From the NCBI GenBank assembly GCA_016699695.1, contig CP065006.1, positions 1,054,001 to 1,118,000 on the forward strand: 64,000 bases of DNA, read 5' to 3'. The number at the start of each line of letters is the position of its first letter. Positions within the stretch are counted from its first letter, which is position 1. Shown here in pieces: positions 26,066 through 35,165 of the stretch. The notes under the pieces were generated by a model that was not told the origin of the DNA, did not search any database, and saw only the letters and a program-made list of their open reading frames with translations. This DNA comes from Bacteroidota bacterium (lineage in GTDB: Bacteria > Bacteroidota > Bacteroidia > Bacteroidales > UBA10428). The position numbers and the translations under genes are program-made.

Positions 26066-27367
26066 CTATGGATATAATCCAGGAATCGACAATGTCGACT
26101 TCAATTCGATGAGAAAAATATCCGATACACCTGATTCCTGGTCTATGATTGAATAATATCCCGTATTGCATTTCCCGTTTACTATAAAGTTTAAATTGTC
26201 GCGGGTAGTGTTCAATGGATATCCTACATTTCGTGGGATAGACCATTGGTTATTCTTCTTGTGCGAATAAAATATATCGAAACCTCCCATGTTGTAATGC
26301 CCTTGCGAACTAAAAAACAGAGCTCCTGTTTCGTGGCAGTAAACAGGCGACTCTTCTTCGAGCTTGGTGTTAACAGTTTTACCCAAATTTTTGGGTTTAC
26401 TCCATTCGCCAGATTCAGATAGTGAGCTTATCCAGATATCTTTTCCGCCTCTTCCCCCATTTCGGTTGCTGACTAAATATATAGTTTTATCGTCTGCACC
26501 AAAACTTGCAAACGACTCGTTGGCTATAGAATTCACCTTACCAGGTAGCTTCTGCAACTTGCTCCAGGTTTGACCATCGAATTGTGAGAAGAAGATGTCG
26601 GAATTATCGGTGTTAACCTGAACAAACAAAATCATAGTACCATTGCTGTTGATTCCGGTAGGATAATACTCTCCGTCGGAGCCTATTTCAGGATTAATGT
26701 TCACTGGTTCTGACCATTGGTTATCAACCAAACGGGATACAAATACAGCATCGTAGAACTTTAGCCCCCTCACAAATACAAAGGTTTGGTTATCGAAAGA
26801 AATGACCGGATTAAACTCGCTGGAAGAACTACTTATGGGTTCACCCATTTGTGTGCGGACCATGTCGATGGGTGAATCTTGAATAATTTTAGCCCGTTCG
26901 CACGACTTTATTTCTTGCTCTACCACTGCCAGATTATAATTGCCATAAAAATAGGGCGAATCGATAAACTTGTTGTAGGCTTTTAATGCCGATTCCAGCT
27001 GTTCGGCCATACGGTATGCATTGCCCAAATAGTAATAGGCATGTAAGGGGGCTTTGCTTTCGTTATAATCGCGATCTTTGTATTGGTTTTTAGGCACTGT
27101 ATGCAGGCACGCTTTTTCGAAATAAGGCACAGCCAGATGTTCCTGCCCGGGGATATTTAAATAGCATTCGCCGGCCTTAAAATTAAAATTTGCATTGTTC
27201 GGTTTTACCTCAAGTAGTTTTTTAAAGAAAAATACTGCTTCCTTGTAATCTTTTCTATTAAAAAAGTATTGGGCATCGTCGAATAACTCCTCAGGCGAAG
27301 AAGTTTCCTGTGCTCTAAGCGAAGAAAATATAACCAAAATGGTTGCGAAAAGTAAAAAACCTCTCAT
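26066..27367 (-). CDS. TPR/PD40 propeller protein without wall-binding tail
   Basis: The shortest of the five paralogues, 433 residues. A signal peptide ends at SLRAQ (about 20). The TPR-like region carries FKAGECYLNIPGQ near 61-73. PD40 blades occupy about 175 to the end, for example FGADDKTIYLVSNRNGGRGG near 293-312 and CHETGALFFSSQGHYNMGG near 341-359. It stops soon after the last blade with no OmpA, SPOR or membrane segment, so it should be soluble in the periplasm or held by a partner. It is the first gene after the hairpin-rich gap and forms a tight operon with the SPOR paralogue. Role is unknown. Confidence 0.83.
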   Translation of the reverse strand: MRGFLLFATILVIFSSLRAQETSSPEELFDDAQYFFNRKDYKEAVFFFKKLLEVKPNNANFNFKAGECYLNIPGQEHLAVPYFEKACLHTVPKNQYKDRDYNESKAPLHAYYYLGNAYRMAEQLESALKAYNKFIDSPYFYGNYNLAVVEQEIKSCERAKIIQDSPIDMVRTQMGEPISSSSSEFNPVISFDNQTFVFVRGLKFYDAVFVSRLVDNQWSEPVNINPEIGSDGEYYPTGINSNGTMILFVQVNTDNSDIFFSQFDGQTWSKLQKLPGKVNSIANESFASFGADDKTIYLVSNRNGGRGGKDIWISSLSESGEWSKPKNLGKTVNTKLEEESPVYCHETGALFFSSQGHYNMGGFDIFYSHKKNNQWSIPRNVGYPLNTTRDNLNFIVNGKCNTGYYSIIDQESGVSDIFLIELKSTLSIPGLYP

Positions 27368-27564
27368 GGATACATATGTTATGAATACCTAAATTTAGTG
27401 AAAATAGGACATATCTTTCCACTGTCAATAGCAAGTAGAACACTTTAAATAATAAACAATGGCCTTTTACAGTGGAATAAAATTCCTAATAAATTGTAAT
27501 ACAATATATTAGATGACCATATTTGACGCTCCTTAAATTAGTGGCTTGTTGATAAGATGTTGTA

Positions 27565-27592
27565 GATAAGTCTTTTCAGACAAAGACTTATC
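27565..27592. repeat. 11-bp perfect hairpin in the PD40 spacer
   Basis: GATAAGTCTTT (27565-27575) pairs perfectly with AAAGACTTATC (27582-27592) across a 6-nt loop. No T run follows on either strand, so it is not a typical intrinsic terminator. Confidence 0.6.
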
Positions 27593-27752
27593 CCTCAAAC
27601 TCTCACAATAAGTTCATAGAAAATAATGAAGCTCCCTGAAGCAAGCTGACGGGTTATCTGCAAAGGATTTTACTTTATTCGCCTCATGGGGCGGGTATTT
27701 ACCAGCGCACCCGCTTTCAGTCCCGATTGATTTAAATCGGAATTCGACTATA

Positions 27753-27781
27753 AAATTTCATTTCGTGAACTCATGAAATTT
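27753..27781. repeat. 9-bp inverted repeat in the PD40 spacer
   Basis: AAATTTCAT (27753-27761) and ATGAAATTT (27773-27781) form a perfect AT-rich stem with an 11-nt loop. It lies next to the long hairpin that follows the OmpA-PD40 gene. Confidence 0.45.
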
Positions 27782-27791
27782 AAGTCATACG

Positions 27792-27855
27792 AATAAACAG
27801 CCTACCTCCTAGACAAAAGTGCATGTTTGATGTAGAAAGAGGTAGGCTGTTTATT
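27792..27855 (-). terminator. Long terminator-like hairpin after the OmpA-PD40 gene
   Basis: A perfect 17-bp stem (27792-27808 with 27839-27855) encloses a 30-nt loop and starts 2 bp after the stop codon on the minus strand. The distal arm reads GAGGTAGGCTGTTTATT, ending in a short T-rich stretch rather than a full U tract. It could be a terminator or a 3'-end stabilising structure. Confidence 0.6.
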
Positions 27856-27857
27856 TC

Positions 27858-29657
27858 TTAGGGTTTCGCTAGTCGGTAATTATCGGGCACGATATTGATG
27901 CTCTTAACCAGGTATTTGTCTGTAGGGTACTGAATTAACTCTAATTCAACCCGCCGGTTGTATTTTCTTCCTTCAGGGTTATCGTCACCACTGCTGGTTG
28001 TGTTTTGCGCAACAAAACTTTTTTCGCCCATTCCAATAACCTCTAACTGTTTAGATGAAACACCTTTGCCAATAAAATAATTAGCAATGGTTTTGGCCCT
28101 GCGCTCCGATAGATATTGGTTGTAAGTTTCAGAGCCAAGCGCATCGGTATGTCCGCTCAGACGCATCTTCATTTGCGGATTGTCTAATAGCAATTGGGCA
28201 AGAAACGCCAGTCCACTCAAGGTATCGTTTTGTATTACCGATCGGTCGAAACCAAATAGAATAGGTCGGAGTTCAATTACAGCAGGCTCTGGCTTGATTA
28301 CAGAATCGGTTTTTATTTCGGTTGGTTCAACAACAAGAGCAATGGGTTCAGATACCGGCTCAATAAGTTCAGGTTCCTCTTTTTGTTCTACCAGTGTTAC
28401 CTCATAGATATCGTAAACCCCATAGCCATTTTCGAGAATTTTGTATACATATCCAATTTCTCCATTCTTAAATGGGTAAAAAAACATGTCCTCGTCGGTT
28501 GTAGAAAATGGGTAATTTAGGTTCTGAGGGTTGGTCCAGGAAGTATCGTTCCACTCTGCAAAGTACAGGTCATATCCACCCATACCGCGATGCCCCTGCG
28601 AGGCAAAATAAAGTCTTTTACCATCGGCAGTTACAAATGGAGAAGCTTCGTTGAGTGGAGTGTTCACACCTTCTCCCAGGTTCACCGGCATACCCCAGTC
28701 GCCATCAGTACCCAGAACCGATTTATAGAGGTCCATGGTACCATCGCCTTTTCGGTTGCTGCTAAAGTAAATAACCTTACCATCAGCAGAAAAACTGGCT
28801 TCTGTCTCCCAGAATTTTGTATTGATATTTTTACTAATGGATTTGGATTTCGACCACTGTCCTTCAACAAATTCGCTGTAATAAATATCGCTGTCGAATA
28901 CATCAGCCTTAGCCAATAATATAGTCTTTCCATCATAAGAAATACCTGTTATTGTCTGGTCTCCATCAGACATCAATTGGGGGGTGATATTGACAGGTCG
29001 CGACCAGTTTTTACCACGTTTCTGCGACATAAAAACCGCTTCGTAAAAAGGCAGTTTAATCATGTACACGAGTGTATTGCCATCGCCCGATAAAACAGGG
29101 TTATAATTGGAACTGCTGGTGTTAATAAGACTTCCCATGTTATTAAAGGAAACCGGAACGGGGTTATCCATGTATTCTTTGGCTATCAGACACGATTCTA
29201 TTTGCTTGTTGACATAGTCCTTCTCAACTTGCGATTTCTCAGAAATCAAGCCCAGGTATGTTTTGTAACGGGCTATGGCTGTATCTAATTGATTATCTAT
29301 ACGATAGGCGTTGCCAAGGTACAAATAGGCATCCAGAGGTGCATAAACTTCGTTTAATGTCGATTCGCGGTATTTTAAGGATGCATTTAGTGTAGCCTTT
29401 TCAAGATAAGGTATGGATTTAAATTTCTGCCCTGGGATATTTAAATAACACACTCCGATATGATAATTGATATTCGCATTGTTCTCATAACCCATGGCGT
29501 AAACCTGCTGATAATCGCTCAAAGCATCGATATAGGCTTCCTGTGTAAAGAAGAATTGTGCATCGGCAAAGTATTCTTTTAACGAAATCTCTTTCTTTTG
29601 TGCATCGACAGTGCTTAAACAAAGACTGAATAATAGCAGAAACAATGTTCTTTTCAT
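27858..29657 (-). CDS. TPR/PD40 propeller protein with OmpA-like C-terminus (PorE-like)
   Basis: Exported 599-residue protein. The signal peptide (MKRTLFLLLFSLCLSTVDAQ) fixes the start at the ATG at 29657; the frame extends ten codons further to no purpose. A TPR-like region with YHIGVCYLNIPGQ is followed by PD40 blades up to about 410, then an acidic Pro/Glu linker. The OmpA domain (about 460-580) has the peptidoglycan-binding pattern GHTDALG and SERRAKT plus NRRVELEL. Its tail after the domain, INIVPDN, resembles VNIVPTE of the next paralogue. Order TPR-propeller-OmpA resembles PorE, which ties the type IX secretion system to the wall in Porphyromonas; the separate CRD of PorE was not recognised. 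Function here is inferred. Confidence 0.86.
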   Translation of the reverse strand: MKRTLFLLLFSLCLSTVDAQKKEISLKEYFADAQFFFTQEAYIDALSDYQQVYAMGYENNANINYHIGVCYLNIPGQKFKSIPYLEKATLNASLKYRESTLNEVYAPLDAYLYLGNAYRIDNQLDTAIARYKTYLGLISEKSQVEKDYVNKQIESCLIAKEYMDNPVPVSFNNMGSLINTSSSNYNPVLSGDGNTLVYMIKLPFYEAVFMSQKRGKNWSRPVNITPQLMSDGDQTITGISYDGKTILLAKADVFDSDIYYSEFVEGQWSKSKSISKNINTKFWETEASFSADGKVIYFSSNRKGDGTMDLYKSVLGTDGDWGMPVNLGEGVNTPLNEASPFVTADGKRLYFASQGHRGMGGYDLYFAEWNDTSWTNPQNLNYPFSTTDEDMFFYPFKNGEIGYVYKILENGYGVYDIYEVTLVEQKEEPELIEPVSEPIALVVEPTEIKTDSVIKPEPAVIELRPILFGFDRSVIQNDTLSGLAFLAQLLLDNPQMKMRLSGHTDALGSETYNQYLSERRAKTIANYFIGKGVSSKQLEVIGMGEKSFVAQNTTSSGDDNPEGRKYNRRVELELIQYPTDKYLVKSINIVPDNYRLAKP

Positions 29658-29870
29658 AGGATTTAGTTTTATCTGGTAGCCGACCAAAACACCTTACTAT
29701 GGCTAATCTTTTAGAAATGACAGACAAAAAGGTGTAAATGTTTTGGCTCGAAAACAAATTTAAATAAAAAGCCTGCAGAAAATACCCATTAGGGTCTAAA
29801 GTATTTTTAGCAGGTGTACAGAATACAAAATGCTTATGATCTCTGATCACAATAGAAAACACTCAAGCTT

Positions 29871-31853
29871 CTATTTAACCAATAATTCGGTGGGTACAAT
29901 ATTGACCCGACGAATTACAAACTTAGCCTGATTAGTATCCAATTGCAGGTTCACCCGCCTGTTGTATTTTCGACCTTCTGGATTATCAGAGCCATCGTCA
30001 TTTGTATTAATCGCAACAGGGTTCACTGGGCCTTTACCCTGGATGGATATTCTGCTGTCAGCCACACCATTTTTCACGAAGTATTCTTTCACAGTTTGTG
30101 CCCGCTTTAGCGACAAAATTTCGTTATACTCCTTTTTGCCAATCACATCGCTGTATCCTTCGATAATGATTTGAATTGTTTGATCTTTCTGGAGTTCCAT
30201 CAAGAGGGAGTCGAGCATAGGCCTATACCGGTAATCGAGTTTTGTACTGTTAAATTCAAAAAGAATATCCTGCAAAACTATTTCGGTGATTTCTAATTTT
30301 AAATTCATGTATTCCCATACGGGAGGTTCCGGATTGAGCTCATCTGCCGGAAAATCAGGTGTAATCACAACTTTTTGTCGTGCAATCAGTTCGTCATTGT
30401 ATACAAAGGAGTATAGATAAGTACCTTCGGTAAGAATGTTGGTGGTTGCACCCAGAAGATCGGTTTGCGATTGCTTCACTAATTCTCCGTTGGCTGTGTT
30501 GGTAATCGAATACTGCACAGCTTTAGGCTCCATTTGTCCGGTAAAATCGAGCTGTGAATTCACTATAACTTTTCGCAAGTCAGCACCTGATGTTGGAGTA
30601 GCCCTGTAAATACCTTGCTTACCAGCCATCTCAGCGCTGTAGCGACTCAAATACAAATCGCCTGACGGAGAAGGTGAAAGAAAGTTATCGAAATCGGTTG
30701 TAGACACAGGTAAGCCCAAATTAACGGGTACATTCCAGTTTCCGTTGTCATCTTTGGTTGTAACAAAATAATCCGATTCTCCTATATTGATAGATCCTTC
30801 GGAATTAATAAACAAGGTATTTCCGTCTGGTGACACATAACAAAGTTCCTCGTCGTAAGGAGTATTCACTATTGGGCCAAGGTTTTGCACCTTGTCAAAT
30901 ATTTTGTTTTCGTCTGGGAGTGCCATGTAAATATCGCTACCTCCAACCCCTCCCGGGCGGTTGCTGCTAAAATAAAGAATATCACAAGCCGCAGAAAGGG
31001 ATGCAAAGTTTTCGTTCGATGGACTATTTATCGGGTCGGAAAAGGCAGTAGCAGTAGTCCATTTTTCATCTACCTTCTGGCTGTAATACAATTCGTTTCC
31101 TTTACCCGGAACATAAGCCACAAAAATCAATTGATCACCAGAATAAGAGGCACTTGTGAGTATCAAATCCTCATCGGTACCGATCATGGGAGAAAGATTC
31201 TCACTCTCAATAAGCACATTGTCGAGTATAGCGCCTGAAAGCACAGCTTCATAAAATGGACGGGACTCCATATAAAACACCTGTTTATCAGACAAAACAA
31301 TGGGGTTATAGACCGAATAGGCACTGTTATCGTTTATATCCACAAGTCTTGCACTGCCAGGTTGCGAAGTAAAAAGGCGTGCATACTGGACTTGCTGTAA
31401 ATAATGCTTCGCCTTAAGGTCAAGCTCCTCGTTGATATGTGCATCAAACATTTGTTGCAGGCACTCTTCTGCTTTATCAAAGCGATTGTCGGCACGATAG
31501 GCTCGTCCTAAATAGATTAAAGCCTCATAGGGAGCTTTTGTTTGATAAATGGACGAACTATAGTCTTTAGTAAGATTTGCAACGGCACTCTCGAAATAAG
31601 GAATAGATTGCCTCGACAGGCCTTCTTGCATAAAATAACATAAGCCCATTTTGTAGCTTATGTTTGAATTGGAAATTCCCTTCTTTTCAATCAATTTATA
31701 AAGAGAAAGAGCCTCTTCCGGTTCCTTGCCTTCGAGATATCCTTCAGCTTCCTCGTAGATCGATTCCTGATCGATCCATATCTGAGCATAAAGCCCATTG
31801 ATATGGAAAGATATAACGCACAGCAGAATCGATATCTTTGAATTAATTGCCAT
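29871..31853 (-). CDS. TPR/PD40 protein with extra beta domain and OmpA-like C-terminus (PorE-like)
   Basis: Exported protein of 660 residues from the ATG at 31853, which places MAINSKISILL at the start of a signal peptide. A longer start 13 codons upstream would push into the preceding gene. The TPR-like region has YKMGLCYFM, and PD40 blades include LYFSSNRPGGVGGSDIYM. After the propeller a beta-rich segment (about 405-505: QMEPKAVQYSITNTANG, then TEGTYLYSFVYNDE) resembles a carboxypeptidase-regulatory-like fold. The OmpA domain shows GYSDVIG, LKRAQTV and NRRVNLQL. This TPR-PD40-CRD-OmpA order is the one described for PorE. It overlaps the 1073-residue gene by 11 bp, so the two are likely co-translated. 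Confidence 0.85.
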   Translation of the reverse strand: MAINSKISILLCVISFHINGLYAQIWIDQESIYEEAEGYLEGKEPEEALSLYKLIEKKGISNSNISYKMGLCYFMQEGLSRQSIPYFESAVANLTKDYSSSIYQTKAPYEALIYLGRAYRADNRFDKAEECLQQMFDAHINEELDLKAKHYLQQVQYARLFTSQPGSARLVDINDNSAYSVYNPIVLSDKQVFYMESRPFYEAVLSGAILDNVLIESENLSPMIGTDEDLILTSASYSGDQLIFVAYVPGKGNELYYSQKVDEKWTTATAFSDPINSPSNENFASLSAACDILYFSSNRPGGVGGSDIYMALPDENKIFDKVQNLGPIVNTPYDEELCYVSPDGNTLFINSEGSINIGESDYFVTTKDDNGNWNVPVNLGLPVSTTDFDNFLSPSPSGDLYLSRYSAEMAGKQGIYRATPTSGADLRKVIVNSQLDFTGQMEPKAVQYSITNTANGELVKQSQTDLLGATTNILTEGTYLYSFVYNDELIARQKVVITPDFPADELNPEPPVWEYMNLKLEITEIVLQDILFEFNSTKLDYRYRPMLDSLLMELQKDQTIQIIIEGYSDVIGKKEYNEILSLKRAQTVKEYFVKNGVADSRISIQGKGPVNPVAINTNDDGSDNPEGRKYNRRVNLQLDTNQAKFVIRRVNIVPTELLVK

Positions 31854-34800
31854 TTTGCATACTATCTTTTTTCTTCTTACGACGACGAGCAAACAATATT
31901 AAGAATATAACAATAAGGCCATTTACGAGTATGATAGTAGTTATCATCCTTCTGCGCATGATGAGTTTTTCGCTTTTCTTCTCCTGTTCAGTTTCGAGGT
32001 AATTGCTTATGCCTTTCTCGAGCAGCATGCGTAGCAATAAATTGTTGATATCCGATTCAGTATAATCGTACTCACCCGAATGCGCAAGTAAATATTGAAT
32101 AAGCTCAAGCTGAGAGGAGAATTGTTTTAAATCAACCGACTTAAAGACCTCATTCAACTGACCGTTTGATGAGGAATTCATAGCTACAGCCAATTCTTCA
32201 ACAGTGGCATATTCAAGCATGCTTAACATCAGATCGTAAACTTCGCTGGAAGAATACCCTTCGGTTTTTGATTTGGCAAGCAATACGTTAAACAATTCTT
32301 CATAGGTGTTTATATCATCTGCTTCCAGATCTAGTTCCTCAATAACGCTTTTTAGTTTGCCTGTACTTGCAGCAGCTAGGGCATTTTGGAAATCAACCAG
32401 GTTTATATCCTGTTGGTTTTGTGCTTTCTCCAGGTTGTCGATTAATTCGCTGTTACCAATGCCATATTGAGGAGAAACTGCCATAAGGTGATTCACCAAA
32501 TCAATTGAATTAATCAGATTGTTCGTTTTAAAATCAATGGCTTTTAGCATCTCCAGCATTTTTCCATCACTGCTCGCAAGAATATTCTGATAATAGTAAT
32601 TAAGCTCTTGCGTGGATGAAGCCAGGTTTACAGCATAGGAAGCACCTTCGGCACCATCCATTGTTTGCAGCATTGTCCATGCTTCGGCATCGTTTGCAGG
32701 CACTGAATAACTTCCGGCAGTAAAAACTGAATCACTAAACGAAAGAAGGTAATCAAACTCTTTGTCGCTCGATGCAGTATAAGGTACAATGCTTATTAAA
32801 CCTACGTGTATTTCATTTCCCGAAGCAGGGAATGTTTGAAGGCTTGTCAATGAAATAGCTAAAGGCATCTCAAGGGGTTCTATGACAGAATCGGCCAACT
32901 GAAGCTCTGTAAAAGGATCGGCGACAGTGTATTGAGAAAGGTACTCCTCTTTATTACGTTGAGTGAGCATTATGGCGAAAAGTTCATTTACATCCTCAAC
33001 TGTATAATTGTTTTCATCAGCATTGGCAATAAGCATTTCGTACAATTCGGCTTTGGAATCATAATCAGCATCGCCAAGAGAAAGTAAATAGGTTTGTAAA
33101 CCACCTGCTGCTGCTATCAAAGCTACTTCTGGCAGGGCAGTAGATTTTTCAGATACGCTTGCATCGGCAATTGGCTCAATCACTTCCGGATTATAATTAA
33201 CAACTACTCTTTGCTCACTGGTATTGCCTTGCTTATCGGTTATAGTAAACACAACAATATTTTCGCCTGGTTCGGGCGTAAAATTGTAGGTAAATTCATC
33301 TTTGGCAAGATAGAATTTTTCGGAATTCACCAATTCTCCATTGACAAAGTGTTCGGCTGTTAAATCGCTTCCTTTCTCAACTTTAAGTGCAATGGCTACT
33401 GGAGCAGTTGTGGCTACTATATTGTTCCCGCCCACTACTTTCAGTTCTGGTTTTGAGTCCGTTGTAGCAAATACTTCGCCTTTACTGGCTGCAGTGGCGG
33501 TTATCAGACCAAGTGCGATTAATGATTTATCGCTATTCACATCCAGCTCAACAGGTGAACTTACAGGATTAATTCCCTGCCCGTCGATGACAAGCTGATA
33601 GCTTCCCTGAGTGGCAACCATGTTAAAGGCTCCTGTGGAATCGACAGGAACCTGGGCTACTATTTTGCCTGTAGCATCATCCACCAGTGTTGCTGTAATG
33701 CCCGCGTTTGAACTCAATCCGGCAGGCATGGCTACATTACCTTTCAGGGTAAAAGAACGCGGTAAAATGGAGTTATACACTTCGGCCCAATATATATCTT
33801 TCAGTCCATAACTACTGTTCTGATCGAAGTATGCATAAATACCGGTAATTTCATTTTTGCTTACCGGACAAAACATCATTTCATCGCCGGTTGTGTTAAC
33901 CGGATATCCAATATTAACTGGTTTACTCCATTTATTATCGCCTGTTTTAGCTGAAATAAAGATATCATAGCCTCCCATTCCATCGTGGCCCAGAGAAGTA
34001 AAATACAACATATCACCCTTGGGCGAAAGAAAAGGAGCATCATCGTTATATGGAGAATTCACAATTGGCCCGAGGTTAACAGGTGCTCGCCATTGTCCAT
34101 CGGATCCCTTTGTGGACCGGTAAATATCGAGACCTCCAAAACCATCCTTACGGTTGGATGTAAAATAAAGTTGTGTGCCATCTGGTGAGGGTGAGGCAGA
34201 AGATTCCCAATACTTGGTGTTGATATGCTCGTTAAGCCTGACTAATGCTTGCCAATGAATGCCAATCCGCTTGCTAGAATAGATATTGCCATCAAAATTG
34301 TCGCTGCGGTAAACAAATATTTCATCGCCGTTGTAAGTAATTCCGGTAACATAAGAATTTCCGTCGAGGCCAAAATCAGGTGTAAGGTTATAGGGCTCAG
34401 ACCACTGCCCTGCAGAGTCGAGTGTGGAAATGAATACTGCATCGTAAAATTGCAGTTTGCGGTTAAAAACAAGGGAGCGGCCATCGCCTGAAAGTACAGG
34501 GTTAATGTCGGCAAAACGCGAATTAATTGGCTCGCCCACACTGAATCGGTTGGCGTATACCGACGACTTTATCATTTTTTTTGCCACATGGCAGGATGCA
34601 ATTTCCGAATCAATGATGGAAAAATCAAACTCTTCCGGATCGGCAATATCTTTAAAATTATTATAAGACTCAATGGCTTTATCGAGTTGTCGGGTGGCCC
34701 TGTATGCCTGTCCAAGGTAATACAAGACTTCCGGTGGCGCCATTCGTTCTTTAATGGAATTTGGCTTGTAATCGGTGCTTATATGGTTAGAGGCATCGAG

Positions 34801-35064
34801 CAGGTACTTGACGGACTTTTCTTTTTGATAAGGATCGTTCAGATAACAGATACCAACCTTATAGACAATGTTGTAATTCTCAGGGTCGACACTTAAGATG
34901 CGCTGATAGAGTGGCAGAGCATCGGAGTATTCTTCGAAAAGGAAGAAGGATTCCGCCTCTACAAAAAACTCCTTCACATTAATTGTTTGCTGAGAAAAAG
35001 CGATACTGGAAAGAAAAACTAAAAGAAATGATAACTTCGACAGACCTGCTTGTATGTGTTTCAT
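31843..35064 (-). CDS. 1073-residue TPR/PD40 protein with helical repeats and C-terminal membrane anchor
   Basis: First and largest of the five paralogues. Signal peptide 1-24; TPR-like region to about 165 with YKVGICYLND at 68-77; PD40 propeller about 185-430; a beta-sandwich (carboxypeptidase-regulatory-like) at about 437-520; a further beta segment to about 625. The C-terminal 420 residues carry four copies of a roughly 50-residue helical unit, at about 651-700, 827-880, 897-950 and 963-1014. Consensus features are a G-K/Q-L start, then LxxxLLA and YTxxDVxxLLLxML. A single hydrophobic helix (1040-1058) followed by RRRKKKK ends the chain. With a signal peptide in front and a basic stop-transfer signal behind, the propeller should be periplasmic and the tail cytoplasmic. 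I do not recognise the repeat family. Confidence 0.82.
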   Translation of the reverse strand: MKHIQAGLSKLSFLLVFLSSIAFSQQTINVKEFFVEAESFFLFEEYSDALPLYQRILSVDPENYNIVYKVGICYLNDPYQKEKSVKYLLDASNHISTDYKPNSIKERMAPPEVLYYLGQAYRATRQLDKAIESYNNFKDIADPEEFDFSIIDSEIASCHVAKKMIKSSVYANRFSVGEPINSRFADINPVLSGDGRSLVFNRKLQFYDAVFISTLDSAGQWSEPYNLTPDFGLDGNSYVTGITYNGDEIFVYRSDNFDGNIYSSKRIGIHWQALVRLNEHINTKYWESSASPSPDGTQLYFTSNRKDGFGGLDIYRSTKGSDGQWRAPVNLGPIVNSPYNDDAPFLSPKGDMLYFTSLGHDGMGGYDIFISAKTGDNKWSKPVNIGYPVNTTGDEMMFCPVSKNEITGIYAYFDQNSSYGLKDIYWAEVYNSILPRSFTLKGNVAMPAGLSSNAGITATLVDDATGKIVAQVPVDSTGAFNMVATQGSYQLVIDGQGINPVSSPVELDVNSDKSLIALGLITATAASKGEVFATTDSKPELKVVGGNNIVATTAPVAIALKVEKGSDLTAEHFVNGELVNSEKFYLAKDEFTYNFTPEPGENIVVFTITDKQGNTSEQRVVVNYNPEVIEPIADASVSEKSTALPEVALIAAAGGLQTYLLSLGDADYDSKAELYEMLIANADENNYTVEDVNELFAIMLTQRNKEEYLSQYTVADPFTELQLADSVIEPLEMPLAISLTSLQTFPASGNEIHVGLISIVPYTASSDKEFDYLLSFSDSVFTAGSYSVPANDAEAWTMLQTMDGAEGASYAVNLASSTQELNYYYQNILASSDGKMLEMLKAIDFKTNNLINSIDLVNHLMAVSPQYGIGNSELIDNLEKAQNQQDINLVDFQNALAAASTGKLKSVIEELDLEADDINTYEELFNVLLAKSKTEGYSSSEVYDLMLSMLEYATVEELAVAMNSSSNGQLNEVFKSVDLKQFSSQLELIQYLLAHSGEYDYTESDINNLLLRMLLEKGISNYLETEQEKKSEKLIMRRRMITTIILVNGLIVIFLILFARRRKKKKDSMQNGN

Positions 35065-35165
35065 TGAAAGAGTTAAGGTTGGTTTTTAAACAAAAATAAA
35101 AATAAAAACCTTATCTGAAAGGGTTTGCTTTCAATATGTTGATAAAAGAGGTCTGAAGGGTTATT

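Larger units (their letters stand above)
27368..27857. other. 490-bp gene-free, hairpin-rich spacer inside the PD40 cluster
   Basis: No convincing gene lies here. The stretch holds several perfect inverted repeats: an 11-bp stem with 6-nt loop at 27565-27592, a GCGGGT/ACCCGC pair at 27691-27714, CCGATT/AATCGG at 27723-27740, a 9-bp pair at 27753-27781 and a 17-bp pair at 27792-27855. It should also hold the promoter of the downstream pair of genes, but no clear promoter was recognised. It may encode a structured RNA or be the remnant of a small palindromic element. Confidence 0.6.

Noticed and set aside
27368..27857. CRISPR array or tRNA in the PD40 spacer
   Set aside because: The repeats are inverted, not direct and regularly spaced, and no cloverleaf with a CCA-side acceptor stem could be drawn.
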